64,000 nt of DNA, taken from assembly GCF_003173595.1 (NCBI RefSeq), contig NZ_QGNZ01000001.1, positions 1,178,001-1,242,000 of the forward strand, read 5' to 3'. The position numbers were made by a program, and so were the translations under genes. This DNA comes from Pedobacter yonginensis (GTDB lineage Bacteria > Bacteroidota > Bacteroidia > Sphingobacteriales > Sphingobacteriaceae). This document shows, one piece after another, positions 9,168 through 18,502 of the stretch. The notes under the pieces are model-generated. The model had not been told where the DNA came from, did no database searches, and saw only the letters and a list, made by a program, of their open reading frames with translations. Position 1 is the stretch's first letter. Each line of letters opens with the position of its first letter.

Positions 9168-10868
9168 TTAAAGCAAACCTGCTTTTAACTGCTGGTAGGC
9201 GAATTCGCAAGCTCTGGCCGTCATTGCCATGTAAGTTAATGAAGGATTTTGGCATGCTGAGGAAGTCATGAAGCTTCCATCCGTAATAAATACGTTTTTC
9301 ACATCATGTAATTGATTATGGGCATTAAGAACAGAGGTCTTAGCATCTCGGCCCATCCTTGCAGTGCCCATTTCATGAACGGTAGAGCCACCGGGCTTTT
9401 TATAGTTGAAGGTACCAATATCTTTGAAACCAGCTTTTTCTAACATTTCGGCAGATGTAGTCTGAATATCCTCCATCATCTTCTCTTCATTATCCTTAAA
9501 TGAAAAATCGATATTAACCAATGGTTGCCCCCAAGCATCCTTCTTTTCATTATTTAATGTAATTCTATTTTCCTGGTAGGGCAAACACTCTCCCCAACCA
9601 GCCATCCAAACTGTCCAAGGGCCTGGTGTTGTTAATTTGCTTTTAAAATCTACCCCAAAACCGTCTGTGTTTTGAAAGCGATCGGGCCATTCTTGTCTTT
9701 CTCCGTGGCCTTGTAAATTATAACCGCGTAAAAAACCTAAATCTGTTTTTTCATGTTTTAAATTTCTATACCTCGGTATTAAAAATCCTGCGGGCCTTCT
9801 ACCCTTGTAATATTGGTCTTTGAAACCCTCATACATACCTCCAGCTCCTGCTGAGGAATGATGATCCATTAAGTTTCTACCTACTTGTTGGCTGTCATTT
9901 CCCAATCCATCAGGAAAACGTTTGGATTTGGAATTTAACAAGATAGAGGCTGTACCAATGGTAGAGGCATTTAAGAAGATAATTTTAGCAAAGTACTCAT
10001 ACTCTTTTTTAGTTATTTTGTCAATTACTCGTACGCCTGTGGCTTTCTTCGTTGTGTCGTCATAAATAATTTCGGTAACGATAGAAAAATCTCTGAGTGT
10101 TAAATTGCCTGTGGCAAAAGCTACTGGCAAAGTTGAGCTATTGCTGCTAAAATATCCCCCAAACGGACATCCCCTTGAGCAGAGATTTCGATATTGACAT
10201 GGCCCTCTATTGTCCCAGCCTTTAGTTAAATTGGCCACCCTTGCAATAGTAAGCAATCTATCTCCATTTTTATTTTTGAGAGATGATGCCAAGTGTTTTT
10301 CAACACAATTTAAATCCATGGGAGGTAAGAAATGTCCATCGGGAAGCTGAGAAAGGTTTTCCACCTGCCCACTTACACCAATATATTTTTCTACATAATC
10401 ATACCAGGGTGCAATATCCTGATATCGAATAGGCCAATCTACACCATTGCCATCTTTTGCATTGGCTTCAAAATCCAAATCACTTAGGCGGTAACATTGC
10501 CTTCCCCAAATCAATGAGCGCCCCCCTACTTGATAGCCCCGTATCCAGTTGAAGGGTTTTTCCTGAATATAAGGGTGTTCGGTATCATTCACATAAAAAT
10601 GTCGATCGCCTGGATCGAAACCACCGCTTTGGATGGGGCTTTCCATAATATCTTTTTGGGTATTGAATAGGCCATTTTTAAATTCCCATGGCTTCAAATT
10701 AGCCGTCGGATAATCTGAAACGTGTTTTACGTCTCGCCCTCTCTCAAGCACCAAAGTTTTCAATCCCTTTTGTGTCAGTTCTTTTGCTGCCCATCCACCA
10801 CTTATTCCAGAACCAATTACAATGGCATCAAATGTATTTTCCAAATTCGAACCTGTATTAATATTCAT
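9168..10868 (-). CDS. GMC-family oxidoreductase, gluconate/glucose dehydrogenase large-subunit-like
   Basis: A 566-residue FAD enzyme. The N-terminal FAD motif is IVIGSGISGGWAAKELTQKG (residues 16-35), followed by LVLERG. GGRSLIWGRQCYR near residue 115 is typical of the glucose-3-dehydrogenase and gluconate-2-dehydrogenase branch. A Cys cluster (CQYRNLCSRGCPFGG) and the C-terminal STVHEMGTARMG and CQNPSLTYMAMTARA blocks complete the family pattern. It follows the small subunit gene by only 3 bp. Its likely role is oxidation of a sugar or sugar derivative in the periplasm. No cytochrome c subunit is adjacent, so the electron acceptor is unknown. Confidence 0.9.
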   Translation of the reverse strand: MNINTGSNLENTFDAIVIGSGISGGWAAKELTQKGLKTLVLERGRDVKHVSDYPTANLKPWEFKNGLFNTQKDIMESPIQSGGFDPGDRHFYVNDTEHPYIQEKPFNWIRGYQVGGRSLIWGRQCYRLSDLDFEANAKDGNGVDWPIRYQDIAPWYDYVEKYIGVSGQVENLSQLPDGHFLPPMDLNCVEKHLASSLKNKNGDRLLTIARVANLTKGWDNRGPCQYRNLCSRGCPFGGYFSSNSSTLPVAFATGNLTLRDFSIVTEIIYDDTTKKATGVRVIDKITKKEYEYFAKIIFLNASTIGTASILLNSKSKRFPDGLGNDSQQVGRNLMDHHSSAGAGGMYEGFKDQYYKGRRPAGFLIPRYRNLKHEKTDLGFLRGYNLQGHGERQEWPDRFQNTDGFGVDFKSKLTTPGPWTVWMAGWGECLPYQENRITLNNEKKDAWGQPLVNIDFSFKDNEEKMMEDIQTTSAEMLEKAGFKDIGTFNYKKPGGSTVHEMGTARMGRDAKTSVLNAHNQLHDVKNVFITDGSFMTSSACQNPSLTYMAMTARACEFAYQQLKAGLL

Positions 10869-10871
10869 CGT

Positions 10872-11447
10872 TTATTTTGTTGCCCAAGATTTTTGATTAG
10901 GTTGAATTGCGATACAAGCCTGATAGGCACCAGGAATATAGTCGTAAGCTAAGCCTTCTGTAGCGCCATAGAAAGAATTACAATAACCAATTACGGTTAA
11001 AGCTTTTAGCCTTACAAAAAATGGCTGCCCCAATAGTTTTTTATTAATTTTATTCAAGATGCCGATTTTGTATAGGCTTTTTTCTTCAAAATGGCGCATT
11101 ACCTCTATTTTCTGTTCTGCTGTACATTTAACGAAATCCGTTTGATAATTTGATTTGCAATAGTCTTGTACATCATCCAAACCATCTAAGAAAGTATTCT
11201 GCTCTGGTACAGAAGAACAATTGGTAATGATATTGATTATAAAGTCTTGAACGTTAGCCTGTTTGGCTCCTGGCGTATCCGTTTTAGGAATTATGGTTTC
11301 TGCCAACTCGGCAATCAGATTTTTATAGCTGTAAATTTCTTTTATGTTGGCTTCCTTAAAACGACTGTAATATTTATATCCAGAAAAACCAGCAACAGAT
11401 AAAAAACTTAGCGCAAGCACATTTTTAACGGCATTTCTTCTATTCAC
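10872..11447 (-). CDS. Gluconate 2-dehydrogenase subunit 3 family protein
   Basis: The small subunit paired with the downstream GMC oxidoreductase. The frame is open back to 11522, but the only start there is TTG and the extension is not signal-like. The GTG at 11447 gives about 191 residues beginning (M)NRRNAVKNVLALSFLSVAG, a typical Tat-like signal, so I use it. The mature part has LAETIIPKTDTPGAKQANVQDF, the characteristic motif of this family, and an acidic helical core. It probably carries the folded flavoprotein through the Tat system. Confidence 0.85.
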   Translation of the reverse strand: MNRRNAVKNVLALSFLSVAGFSGYKYYSRFKEANIKEIYSYKNLIAELAETIIPKTDTPGAKQANVQDFIINIITNCSSVPEQNTFLDGLDDVQDYCKSNYQTDFVKCTAEQKIEVMRHFEEKSLYKIGILNKINKKLLGQPFFVRLKALTVIGYCNSFYGATEGLAYDYIPGAYQACIAIQPNQKSWATK

Positions 11448-11591
11448 TTCGGGGTTTGATTTATTTGTTATAAATTTAAACTTTATTATGATAAATATGA
11501 TATGCTCTTTTAATAAAAGCAAAATTGATTATTAAATATCTTGTAAACATCCCTAATTGAAAAAAGATAATAAAGATAATCGAGTAAATTG

Positions 11592-12950
11592 ATGAACATC
11601 ATCCCAAAATTAAAAAACGTCCATTTTCTATCTCTTTTAGGAACTGGCGGTATGTCTGTACTAATCTTTGTATTTACAGCAATACTTTACAGATCATTAA
11701 GTGTTGCTGATATGGGCATCTGGTTTTTTTTCCAAACCATGCTTTCATTTCTAGATACCTTTAGACAAGGTTTTCTCACCACGGCATTTATAAAGTTTTA
11801 TTCTGGAACTACAGAAGAACGAGGAAAAGAAGTGATTGGCTCTACTTGGTTTATTGCATCAACCATAACCTTAATATTTATCCTCGTAAATATTCCAATT
11901 CTTTTCTTTTTAAGCTATGTTAAAGATGAAAGTTTGAGTTATTTTTTGAAATACTTCGCTTTAAACCTACTTTTTTCGTTACCAATGATTATCGCCATGT
12001 GCATTACGCAAGGCGAACTCCGTTTTGATAGGTTGCTTTACATCAGAGTGACTCAAGTATTGCTCCTTATCATCTTCCTAGTTGGTTTAATCTTTTTCAA
12101 ACTGAATAATTTGCAAAACTTGATGATGGCTAATCTAGCATCATCTTTAATTACAAGCTTGCTCACTATTTTCATGGGCTGGTCAGGCATTAAGTTCTTT
12201 TTTGCAAAAAGTAAAGCTTGCATAAAAGAGCTGTTCGATTTCGGAAAGTACACTGTAGGTACATCAATAAGTAGTAATTTATTTGGCGTAACCGATACGT
12301 TTGTGATAAACTTCATGTTAAGTCCTTCATCTTTGGCCATTTATAATTTAGGAAGAAGGCTAATGGAAGTTGTGGAAATTCCGCTTAGAAGCTTTGTTGC
12401 AACGGCTATGCCCTCACTTTCAAAGGCTTTCAATATTGGTGATAGAGCGCAGGTAATTTATATCATGAAGAAATATATTGGTATGATTACAATTGCACTC
12501 ATACCCATCTCAATAATAGCTTATTTATTTGCCGGCATTGCCATGAGTTTAATTGGTGGAGGGCAATATAAAGGTACAGTTGCGGGAATGGAAGCTGTTA
12601 ATATTTTTAGAATCTGCATTGCGTTTTCCTTATTCTATCCACTCGACCGATTTATGGCCGTTACCCTAGATGCCATCCATAAGCCTCAGGTTAATTTTGT
12701 TAAAATAATTGTTATGCTGGCCGTAAACTTCCTTTCCGATATCATTGGGATTTACATCTTCGGGAATATCTACGGTGTAGTTGTAGGCGCTGTTTTCCCA
12801 ATTCTAGCAGCCATCATTATCTCCAATTATGTTATCCAAAAAGACTATCATAAATTTTCTATTATTGATATCTACTTTTTGGGCTACAAAGAATTGAAGT
12901 CTCTGATTTCGAGCACATTTAAAAATTTTAGAAAACAAGGAACGATTTAA
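11592..12950 (+). CDS. Wzx-type oligosaccharide flippase (MVF/MATE-like superfamily)
   Basis: About 452 residues with 12 or more hydrophobic helices and no large soluble domain. The N-terminal LLGTGGMSVLIFVFTAILYRSL followed by DMGIWFFFQTMLSFLD is typical of polysaccharide biosynthesis export proteins. Such proteins flip undecaprenyl-diphosphate-linked repeat units to the periplasm for polymerisation. The ATG at 11592 is preferred over the TTG at 11589. It begins a plus-strand run with the GT8 gene 11 bp downstream. Confidence 0.88.
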   Translation: MNIIPKLKNVHFLSLLGTGGMSVLIFVFTAILYRSLSVADMGIWFFFQTMLSFLDTFRQGFLTTAFIKFYSGTTEERGKEVIGSTWFIASTITLIFILVNIPILFFLSYVKDESLSYFLKYFALNLLFSLPMIIAMCITQGELRFDRLLYIRVTQVLLLIIFLVGLIFFKLNNLQNLMMANLASSLITSLLTIFMGWSGIKFFFAKSKACIKELFDFGKYTVGTSISSNLFGVTDTFVINFMLSPSSLAIYNLGRRLMEVVEIPLRSFVATAMPSLSKAFNIGDRAQVIYIMKKYIGMITIALIPISIIAYLFAGIAMSLIGGGQYKGTVAGMEAVNIFRICIAFSLFYPLDRFMAVTLDAIHKPQVNFVKIIVMLAVNFLSDIIGIYIFGNIYGVVVGAVFPILAAIIISNYVIQKDYHKFSIIDIYFLGYKELKSLISSTFKNFRKQGTI

Positions 12951-12961
12951 TATTACTTTGC

Positions 12962-13855
12962 ATGAGAAATGAGGAACCAATAACCTTAGTAACCGTTTGT
13001 GATAATCAGTTTGTTGTCTTAATGGCGGCTTTATTAAAATCAATTGAAACCAATCATATAACCAATGAGCCCATCAATCTATACATTGTTAATGATGGAA
13101 TTTCGAAAGCAAACCAGCAAAAACTAATTGAAAGCCTAACAACAAATCGACTAAATATCATTTGGAAAACAATGGAGGAGGCGATTCCTAAAGATTTAAA
13201 ACTTCCTTTAGACAACACGACTTTTCCGGCCAATACCTACGCTAGAATTTGTATTCCGTATTTTATTGACCCTGAGGCCACAAAAGCAATTTATTTAGAT
13301 GTTGACATGATTGTTTTGGAAGATATATCTAAATTGTGGAATACCGATATTGGTGAGTTTTCAATCGCTGCCGTTAGCGATCGATCGGAGGTGGTAAGTT
13401 CTCCATGGGGTGGCATAAAAAATTATCAAGAACTTGGTCTTGATCCGCAAAGTAAATATTTTAATTCAGGGCTTTTTATCTTAAAGCCTCAAGAATGGCG
13501 CAATTTGAATATCCCAAAAAAAGTGTTTGAATGTGCTGAAGAAAACATTCGTTACGTAAATTTTGCAGACCAGTACAGCCTCAATGTTACTTTTAATGAA
13601 AAGTGGTTCGAATTGGATCGTTTATGGAATTGTTACGCTCAAAATGAAATTGAAAACCCTTACCTCATCCATTTTACTGGGATGAAGCCTATTTATAAAG
13701 GCTACGAGGCAAATGAGCATTATAAGGATCTTTTCTTTCAATACCTGAAGCAAACAAAATGGTCAGACGTAAAGCCTAAAAGTGACTTGGTGAGATTCCT
13801 CAAAAAACTTTATAATAAAATCGTTAAAAAAGCGGTTAAGGTGCTTAAATTCTAA
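12962..13855 (+). CDS. Family 8 glycosyltransferase (retaining, LgtC/WaaJ-like)
   Basis: A 297-residue GT-A enzyme. It opens with ITLVTVCDNQFVVLMAALLKSI and carries the GT8 DxD motif in YLDVDMIVLED (D113, D115), then FNSGLFILKPQEWR and the late IHFTGMKPIYKG corresponding to the HFxGxxKPW-type motif. The family transfers galactose or glucose with retention of configuration in lipo-oligosaccharide and capsule synthesis. The C-terminus is basic (KKLYNKIVKKAVKVLKF), which may hold it at the membrane. It follows the flippase closely and is probably cotranscribed. Confidence 0.9.
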   Translation: MRNEEPITLVTVCDNQFVVLMAALLKSIETNHITNEPINLYIVNDGISKANQQKLIESLTTNRLNIIWKTMEEAIPKDLKLPLDNTTFPANTYARICIPYFIDPEATKAIYLDVDMIVLEDISKLWNTDIGEFSIAAVSDRSEVVSSPWGGIKNYQELGLDPQSKYFNSGLFILKPQEWRNLNIPKKVFECAEENIRYVNFADQYSLNVTFNEKWFELDRLWNCYAQNEIENPYLIHFTGMKPIYKGYEANEHYKDLFFQYLKQTKWSDVKPKSDLVRFLKKLYNKIVKKAVKVLKF

Positions 13856-13918
13856 TTTCAGATCAGTTCAGTTTGCGCAATAAGGAAGAAAAAAGCAAAA
13901 CAAGGGAATATCCATTAA

Positions 13919-14000
13919 GATGCTGAAATAAATTCAGCATGACGAACGACCTTTGGAAGAGGCTCAATGCCGGTCATCAACCCTAAATTTATTTCAGGGT
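13919..14000. repeat. REP-like interspersed palindromes
   Basis: Between convergent genes lie two related palindromes. TGCTGAA-ATAAA-TTCAGCA occupies 13921-13939 and is followed by TGACG. CCCTAAA-TTTAT-TTCAGGG occupies 13981-13999 and has one mismatch. Both contain the TGAAATAAATTCA-type core seen in scattered extragenic palindromes. Only this pair was noticed in the window, so multi-copy status is an inference. Confidence 0.5.
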
Positions 14001-14039
14001 CCTTCATTATTAAAAGATATTTTTTAGGCCGAACTCGCC

Positions 14040-14561
14040 TTAATTTAAGTTTTCACTTGAGCGGATTATTCTTGCAGGATTTCCAACCGCAACGGAATTT
14101 CTGGCTATAGATTTCACCACCACGGAGCCCGCGCCAATAGAAACATGATCTTCTATACGGATGTTGCCAATAATTACACTATTGCAACCTACATCAACAA
14201 AATCACCTAGAACAGGGGCCTGACCTGAATATGCACCCTCCGCATCTTGTTTTACCCCGATGGTTGTGCACTGGCGAACGCTGCAATTGGATCCTATAAT
14301 TGTATTCGGATGGATAACGAGCCCTGTACCGTGCCACAATTGGAAGTTTGGGCCAATGGAAGTTTTCCATGAAAGTTCTACACACATAAACCATTCGATG
14401 GTAATTCGGTAGAAAAGTAAATACCAAAAGAAAATAATTTTTGTTGCTTTGTGCCTTACAATAAGTTGGGCAATTCTAAATAGCACTACAATATATTTTC
14501 CTTTTGTAGGGTTAACTAAATTGGCATGCCAATCTTGCAAAATGTACTTTCTAATTCCCAT
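14040..14561 (-). CDS. Left-handed beta-helix acetyltransferase (serine acetyltransferase/WcaB-like)
   Basis: A 173-residue hexapeptide-repeat enzyme. The C-terminal half has the regular [LIV]GxxxxI pattern: GLVIHPNTIIGSNCSVRQCT, VLGDFVDVGCNSVIIGNIRI, then HVSIGAGSVVVKSIARNSVAVGNPARII. Catalytic-type histidines occur in LWHGTGLVIHP. It resembles short serine O-acetyltransferase-like proteins of exopolysaccharide loci, such as WcaB. In this setting sugar O-acetylation is more likely than cysteine synthesis, because the usual CysE N-terminal domain is reduced. It is transcribed divergently from the GT2 at 14716. Confidence 0.82.
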   Translation of the reverse strand: MGIRKYILQDWHANLVNPTKGKYIVVLFRIAQLIVRHKATKIIFFWYLLFYRITIEWFMCVELSWKTSIGPNFQLWHGTGLVIHPNTIIGSNCSVRQCTTIGVKQDAEGAYSGQAPVLGDFVDVGCNSVIIGNIRIEDHVSIGAGSVVVKSIARNSVAVGNPARIIRSSENLN

Positions 14562-14715
14562 AACAGCTTTAAGCAGCTAAATTAAATCTAAATTTTAAAA
14601 TAGCTAAAGAATTTAACCATTTCTGTGTTAATAGTTTTAAAATAATTCGATATTTTGATAAGGAAAAGTAAAAGATTCATATTTTTACAATAAAATTTAC
14701 AATCATCCCTCTTCA

Positions 14716-15576
14716 ATGTATTTATTCAATAAGCCCGATTGGATTGCCCAATATCATTTTCCTTACAAAAACGTGGACGAAGTTCCTGAACAAGTTTTTG
14801 AAGAAATCAATTCGAAACTCGAAAAACTCCAGCAGGGAACACCATTAGTAACCATTTTGATTGCTGCTTGGAATGAAGAAATAAACATTTTGAGAAATTT
14901 GGCCAGTATAGCCAATTTGGAAACTAAAATACCTTTAGAGATTATTGTAGTTAATAATAATTCGCAAGACAACACTCAAAAAACGCTAGATAAACTAAAA
15001 ATAACCACTTTTTTTCAAGTTATACAAGGCTGTGGTCCTGCCCGTCAAATGGGCATGGAGCATGCCAAGGGTAAATACATTATGCTGGCTGATGCCGATT
15101 GTGTTTATCCGACTTGTTGGTTAGATAAAATGATGGCGGTACTAACAGAACCAGGTGTTGTTTGTGTGTATGGTAGATATTCTTTTATCCCAGAGGCTGG
15201 TTTTCCGAGATGGAAATTGTTTATGTTAGAACGTCTTAAAGATGTTGCAGCAGAGTTAAGGCACATTAATAGGCCGTATTTAAATGCATTTGGAATTAGC
15301 ATGGGCTATGTTAAAGAATATGGTTTAAAGGTGGGTTACATTATGCACAATACCCGTGGAGACGATGGCAGATTTTGTTTTGATTTGATGCAATACGGCA
15401 AAGTAAAGCAAGTAAGATCAAATGCTGCAAGAGCCTGGACTGCCCCACGCACGCTACAGAGAGATGGTACATTTACGCAAGCCATCACATCAAGAATTTC
15501 ATTAGAATTTAGAAATTTATTATCGCTTTTAAAACCGCATGAACCGCATGATACAAAGACGAGTAAAAATGAATAA
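14716..15576 (+). CDS. Family 2 glycosyltransferase
   Basis: A 286-residue GT2 enzyme. The domain starts after about 42 residues with PLVTILIAAWNEEINILRNL, followed by VVNNNSQDNT and the metal-binding ADADC (D126, D128). Two short sections (PETYGRY-like VCVYGRYSFIP, and TRGDDGRFCFDLM) mark the acceptor side. There is no membrane segment. It precedes another GT2 by 33 bp, forming a two-gene unit divergent from the acetyltransferase. The sugar specificity is unknown. Confidence 0.88.
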   Translation: MYLFNKPDWIAQYHFPYKNVDEVPEQVFEEINSKLEKLQQGTPLVTILIAAWNEEINILRNLASIANLETKIPLEIIVVNNNSQDNTQKTLDKLKITTFFQVIQGCGPARQMGMEHAKGKYIMLADADCVYPTCWLDKMMAVLTEPGVVCVYGRYSFIPEAGFPRWKLFMLERLKDVAAELRHINRPYLNAFGISMGYVKEYGLKVGYIMHNTRGDDGRFCFDLMQYGKVKQVRSNAARAWTAPRTLQRDGTFTQAITSRISLEFRNLLSLLKPHEPHDTKTSKNE

Positions 15577-15609
15577 TCAATAAATTTTCTAAAATTATTT
15601 TTATCATTA

Positions 15610-16386
15610 ATGCATAGCTTCCCTCAAGTATCTCTTTTAATTACCCACTATAACCGTAGTGAATCTTTAGAACATCTTTTAAAATCGTATAAGAACTTAA
15701 ACTGTTCCTTTGGTCAAATCGTTGTTTCCGATGATGGAAGTAAAGTGGAGCATTTAGATAAATTGAACAAGCTGAGCAGAGATTACAATTTTAAGCTCGT
15801 TACAACCCCAAAAAACAAAGGTTTGGGAAACAACATCAATAAAGGACAGGACGCTGTTGATAAGCCTTATACCTTATATGTGCAGGAGGATTTTGAACCC
15901 AGTGCAGAATTTCCTGAGAAGTTTAAGTTGGCCTTAAATTTTATGGAACATGATGATGCGTTAGATATTGTTAAATTCTATGCATATTATCCATACCCAT
16001 ATCTTAAACCGTTTAGCAGTGATTTTTCTGAGATGTACATCAATAAATTTGCTTCAAACTATACTAAGATTTATTATTATACAGATCACCCTCATTTAAG
16101 AAGATCGTCATTTTTCACCAAGTTTGGAAGATACCCTGAGGGCATTAAAGGCGATGTAACAGAATATAAAATGTGTATTTCTTTTATCCAAAACAGAGGT
16201 AAAGGCTTGTTCTATAATGATTATGCAAATCTTTTCCTTCAGAAAAACTCAGAAAATGAACCCAGCACCATGCAGAGGAGCAGTTGGAAAGAAAATCCAA
16301 ACTTTTTAATCAGAGTAATGAGAGATGTTTATCGTCAAATTAAGTACAATTACGATATATTACTGATGAAATCGCTGAAAAGTTAA
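15610..16386 (+). CDS. Family 2 glycosyltransferase
   Basis: A 258-residue soluble GT2. The N-terminus is VSLLITHYNRSESLEHLLKSY, then QIVVSDDGSKVEHLDKL and YVQEDFEPS, where ED replaces the usual DxD as metal ligand. The C-terminal half has a Tyr-rich segment and a basic tail. It follows the preceding GT2 with a short gap, so the two may act in sequence on one repeat unit. Its last 4 bp overlap the convergent GT14 gene. Confidence 0.82.
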   Translation: MHSFPQVSLLITHYNRSESLEHLLKSYKNLNCSFGQIVVSDDGSKVEHLDKLNKLSRDYNFKLVTTPKNKGLGNNINKGQDAVDKPYTLYVQEDFEPSAEFPEKFKLALNFMEHDDALDIVKFYAYYPYPYLKPFSSDFSEMYINKFASNYTKIYYYTDHPHLRRSSFFTKFGRYPEGIKGDVTEYKMCISFIQNRGKGLFYNDYANLFLQKNSENEPSTMQRSSWKENPNFLIRVMRDVYRQIKYNYDILLMKSLKS

Positions 16387-17246
16387 TCTAATTTCTGATT
16401 CTCCAGATCAATTGAATCCAGCACTTTATCGTCAACCAAAATATCAAACTTTCTGGCAAACAGCTTATCTGATTTTTTAATCGATTCCATATCGTTGATG
16501 GTTAAAATTCGTGGATTGGCAGAACCATCCTCCCAAGTAATAAAGCGTAAGTTATTGTTTATTATGGTTTTTTGAAGATCAGAATTCATTAAAACTGTAG
16601 CGATGATAAATTCATCAGAACCCCAAGTAAATCTCATGAACTTTTTGAGCTTAGCGCTTTTCTTCATGTAATTTACTAAATAATGCGCTGCCTCATTCGA
16701 AATACTCCACCAGCTGGAAATAGAACTGCCGTACAATTTTAAAGGAAGAGGGAATTTTCTTTTAGGTAAATACTTATTCATCAACGCCTGAATAAAATAT
16801 CTTCCCTTGAAATTAAGATCTGTAAAGTGATACATTTGGAACCTAGTAACGGCATGAGCCCACCAGGTTTTATCGCTTTCTTCATCATAAGATACAAAAC
16901 TTTTACCAACATGATTTTGATAGAAATTATGAATATGAGATACCGGTTTAATTGGATAATCCTGAGAACTCATAAGATTATAAAAATCGAATTGCTGTTG
17001 GGTAACCAGTAGTTCTTCAATGGAAGATAAAATTGCATTAACAAAAGAAAAACCACCCCAATTACACAAAACCCGATTCTCAATAAATTTCACATGCTCT
17101 AAATTTTGCAGATAAATGAATGGTGCGATATCTATTTTTTTATCAAGATGAATAAAAAAATAAAAGTCGGGATGATGCATTGATTTGATCATCCTTTCCA
17201 GTTGAGCTGGATTTTTATAGGCCATGATTAGATGCGCGACTTTCAT
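16383..17246 (-). CDS. GT14-type beta-1,6-N-acetylglucosaminyltransferase (core-2/I-branching-like)
   Basis: A 287-residue protein. It begins MKVAHLIMAYKNPAQLERMI and has FFIHLDKKIDI and DFYNLMSSQDYPIKP, the family's xxxLSGxDYPL-type motif. WWSISNEAAHYLV and GSDEFIIATVLMNS follow. Bacterial members add GlcNAc or xylose branches in surface glycans. It starts 1 bp after the stop of the upstream glycosyltransferase at 17248-18441, so they are translationally coupled. Confidence 0.85.
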   Translation of the reverse strand: MKVAHLIMAYKNPAQLERMIKSMHHPDFYFFIHLDKKIDIAPFIYLQNLEHVKFIENRVLCNWGGFSFVNAILSSIEELLVTQQQFDFYNLMSSQDYPIKPVSHIHNFYQNHVGKSFVSYDEESDKTWWAHAVTRFQMYHFTDLNFKGRYFIQALMNKYLPKRKFPLPLKLYGSSISSWWSISNEAAHYLVNYMKKSAKLKKFMRFTWGSDEFIIATVLMNSDLQKTIINNNLRFITWEDGSANPRILTINDMESIKKSDKLFARKFDILVDDKVLDSIDLENQKLD

Positions 17247-17247
17247 T

Positions 17248-18441
17248 TCAACTCTTTAATGTTTGATCTATAGCTTTGTAAATTAAATTCACCGAATTTT
17301 CCCAACTATGAGATAAAGCAAAGCGCTTTCTGGCTTCAATTAAATCCGAATTATTACCCTCAAGTAATTTCTCAATGGCTGGTACATATTCAAATTTGTC
17401 ATCTACCAAAGAAACATAGTCCTTAAAAACAACCATCGATTCGGTTCTGGTAGCTACTGTTGGCTTACCCATTGCTAAATATTCATCTATTTTGCGTGGA
17501 TAGTTACCAATGGTTAGGGGGTTAATGGCCTGTGGATTAAAACAAACGTCAAATAGATTGACATATTTAGGCAAATCTTCTGGCGACTTTGGTCCTAAAA
17601 AGTGAACGTTAGGCAGTTGATGTAAATTACTGTTTTTAAATGCTTCATCTTCTGGTCCTACCAAAACAATGCTCCATTCAGGCTTATTGGTAGCCAAATG
17701 AGAAATTAAATCTATATCCAACCGGGCAGAGGTAAGTACCCCAACGTAACCAATTATAGGTAATTTTATATTGTTAAATTCTTCCGTCTCTGTATCATCA
17801 TGAAAATCATTAAAAATACTTAAGTCGCAGCCTTGCCCTACATATTCAGCGTTGGGATTAAATTGTTTGCAGTAGTTTTTAAGATATTCAGAATTTGCCG
17901 TACACAAATCATTTTTGGCAATAATTTTGGGCTCTAATTTTAGTCCGTGTTTGCGATAGTATTCGGTCGCAATCATATTATCTCTAGAATAATAGATGCT
18001 CAATGATGGATGAATCAATTCCTTAAGATAGAAACTCCTAAAAATATCACTATCGTTAAACAAAATATAATCTTTAAGCCCGAGTTCAGTGATTGCCGCT
18101 TTGATGCAACTGGCAAAGCGCTTATTGTTTATTTTATTAAACAAATCAAAGATAAAATCTCCCGGCAGCCAGTTGATAGATTCGATAAGTTTATTGGGGT
18201 AAAGGTTATATAAATTTGGCGCAATTTTCTCTAAACCGTTTTGGTCACCAGAGATAACATCTAATCTTTTTTGAACTTTAGGATCAGATTTTCCTCGAAA
18301 CTTAGTAATTCGATCCAGTGGCGGATTTACATACAAAACCCGATTGGTCTTCGAGAATTCTAAAGCAATGTTTTTACAATTACTTCCAATCTCAGTATCC
18401 CAAGCCTGCTGCCCAACAATTATGATATCTCTGTTTTTCAA
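17248..18441 (-). CDS. GT-B glycosyltransferase (GT4-like)
   Basis: A 397-residue protein with two Rossmann-like halves. The N-terminal half opens with DIIIVGQQAWDTEIGSNCKNIA. The C-terminal donor domain has IGYVGVLTSARLDIDLISHLA, NVHFLGPKSPEDLPKYV, and DEYLAMGKPTVATRTESM in place of the EAMAxGxPVV block. The start is probably TTG at 18441, since no upstream or nearby ATG exists in frame. It belongs to the minus-strand polysaccharide run. Proteins of this type are often found next to Wzy-like and exosortase genes in Sphingobacteriaceae, but no exosortase is in this window. Confidence 0.8.
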   Translation of the reverse strand: MKNRDIIIVGQQAWDTEIGSNCKNIALEFSKTNRVLYVNPPLDRITKFRGKSDPKVQKRLDVISGDQNGLEKIAPNLYNLYPNKLIESINWLPGDFIFDLFNKINNKRFASCIKAAITELGLKDYILFNDSDIFRSFYLKELIHPSLSIYYSRDNMIATEYYRKHGLKLEPKIIAKNDLCTANSEYLKNYCKQFNPNAEYVGQGCDLSIFNDFHDDTETEEFNNIKLPIIGYVGVLTSARLDIDLISHLATNKPEWSIVLVGPEDEAFKNSNLHQLPNVHFLGPKSPEDLPKYVNLFDVCFNPQAINPLTIGNYPRKIDEYLAMGKPTVATRTESMVVFKDYVSLVDDKFEYVPAIEKLLEGNNSDLIEARKRFALSHSWENSVNLIYKAIDQTLKS

Positions 18442-18502
18442 GATGCTTTGACTTTAAATATTACAATTTTGGTTCATGAATAGATCGCTAAATTTCTGCA
18501 CA

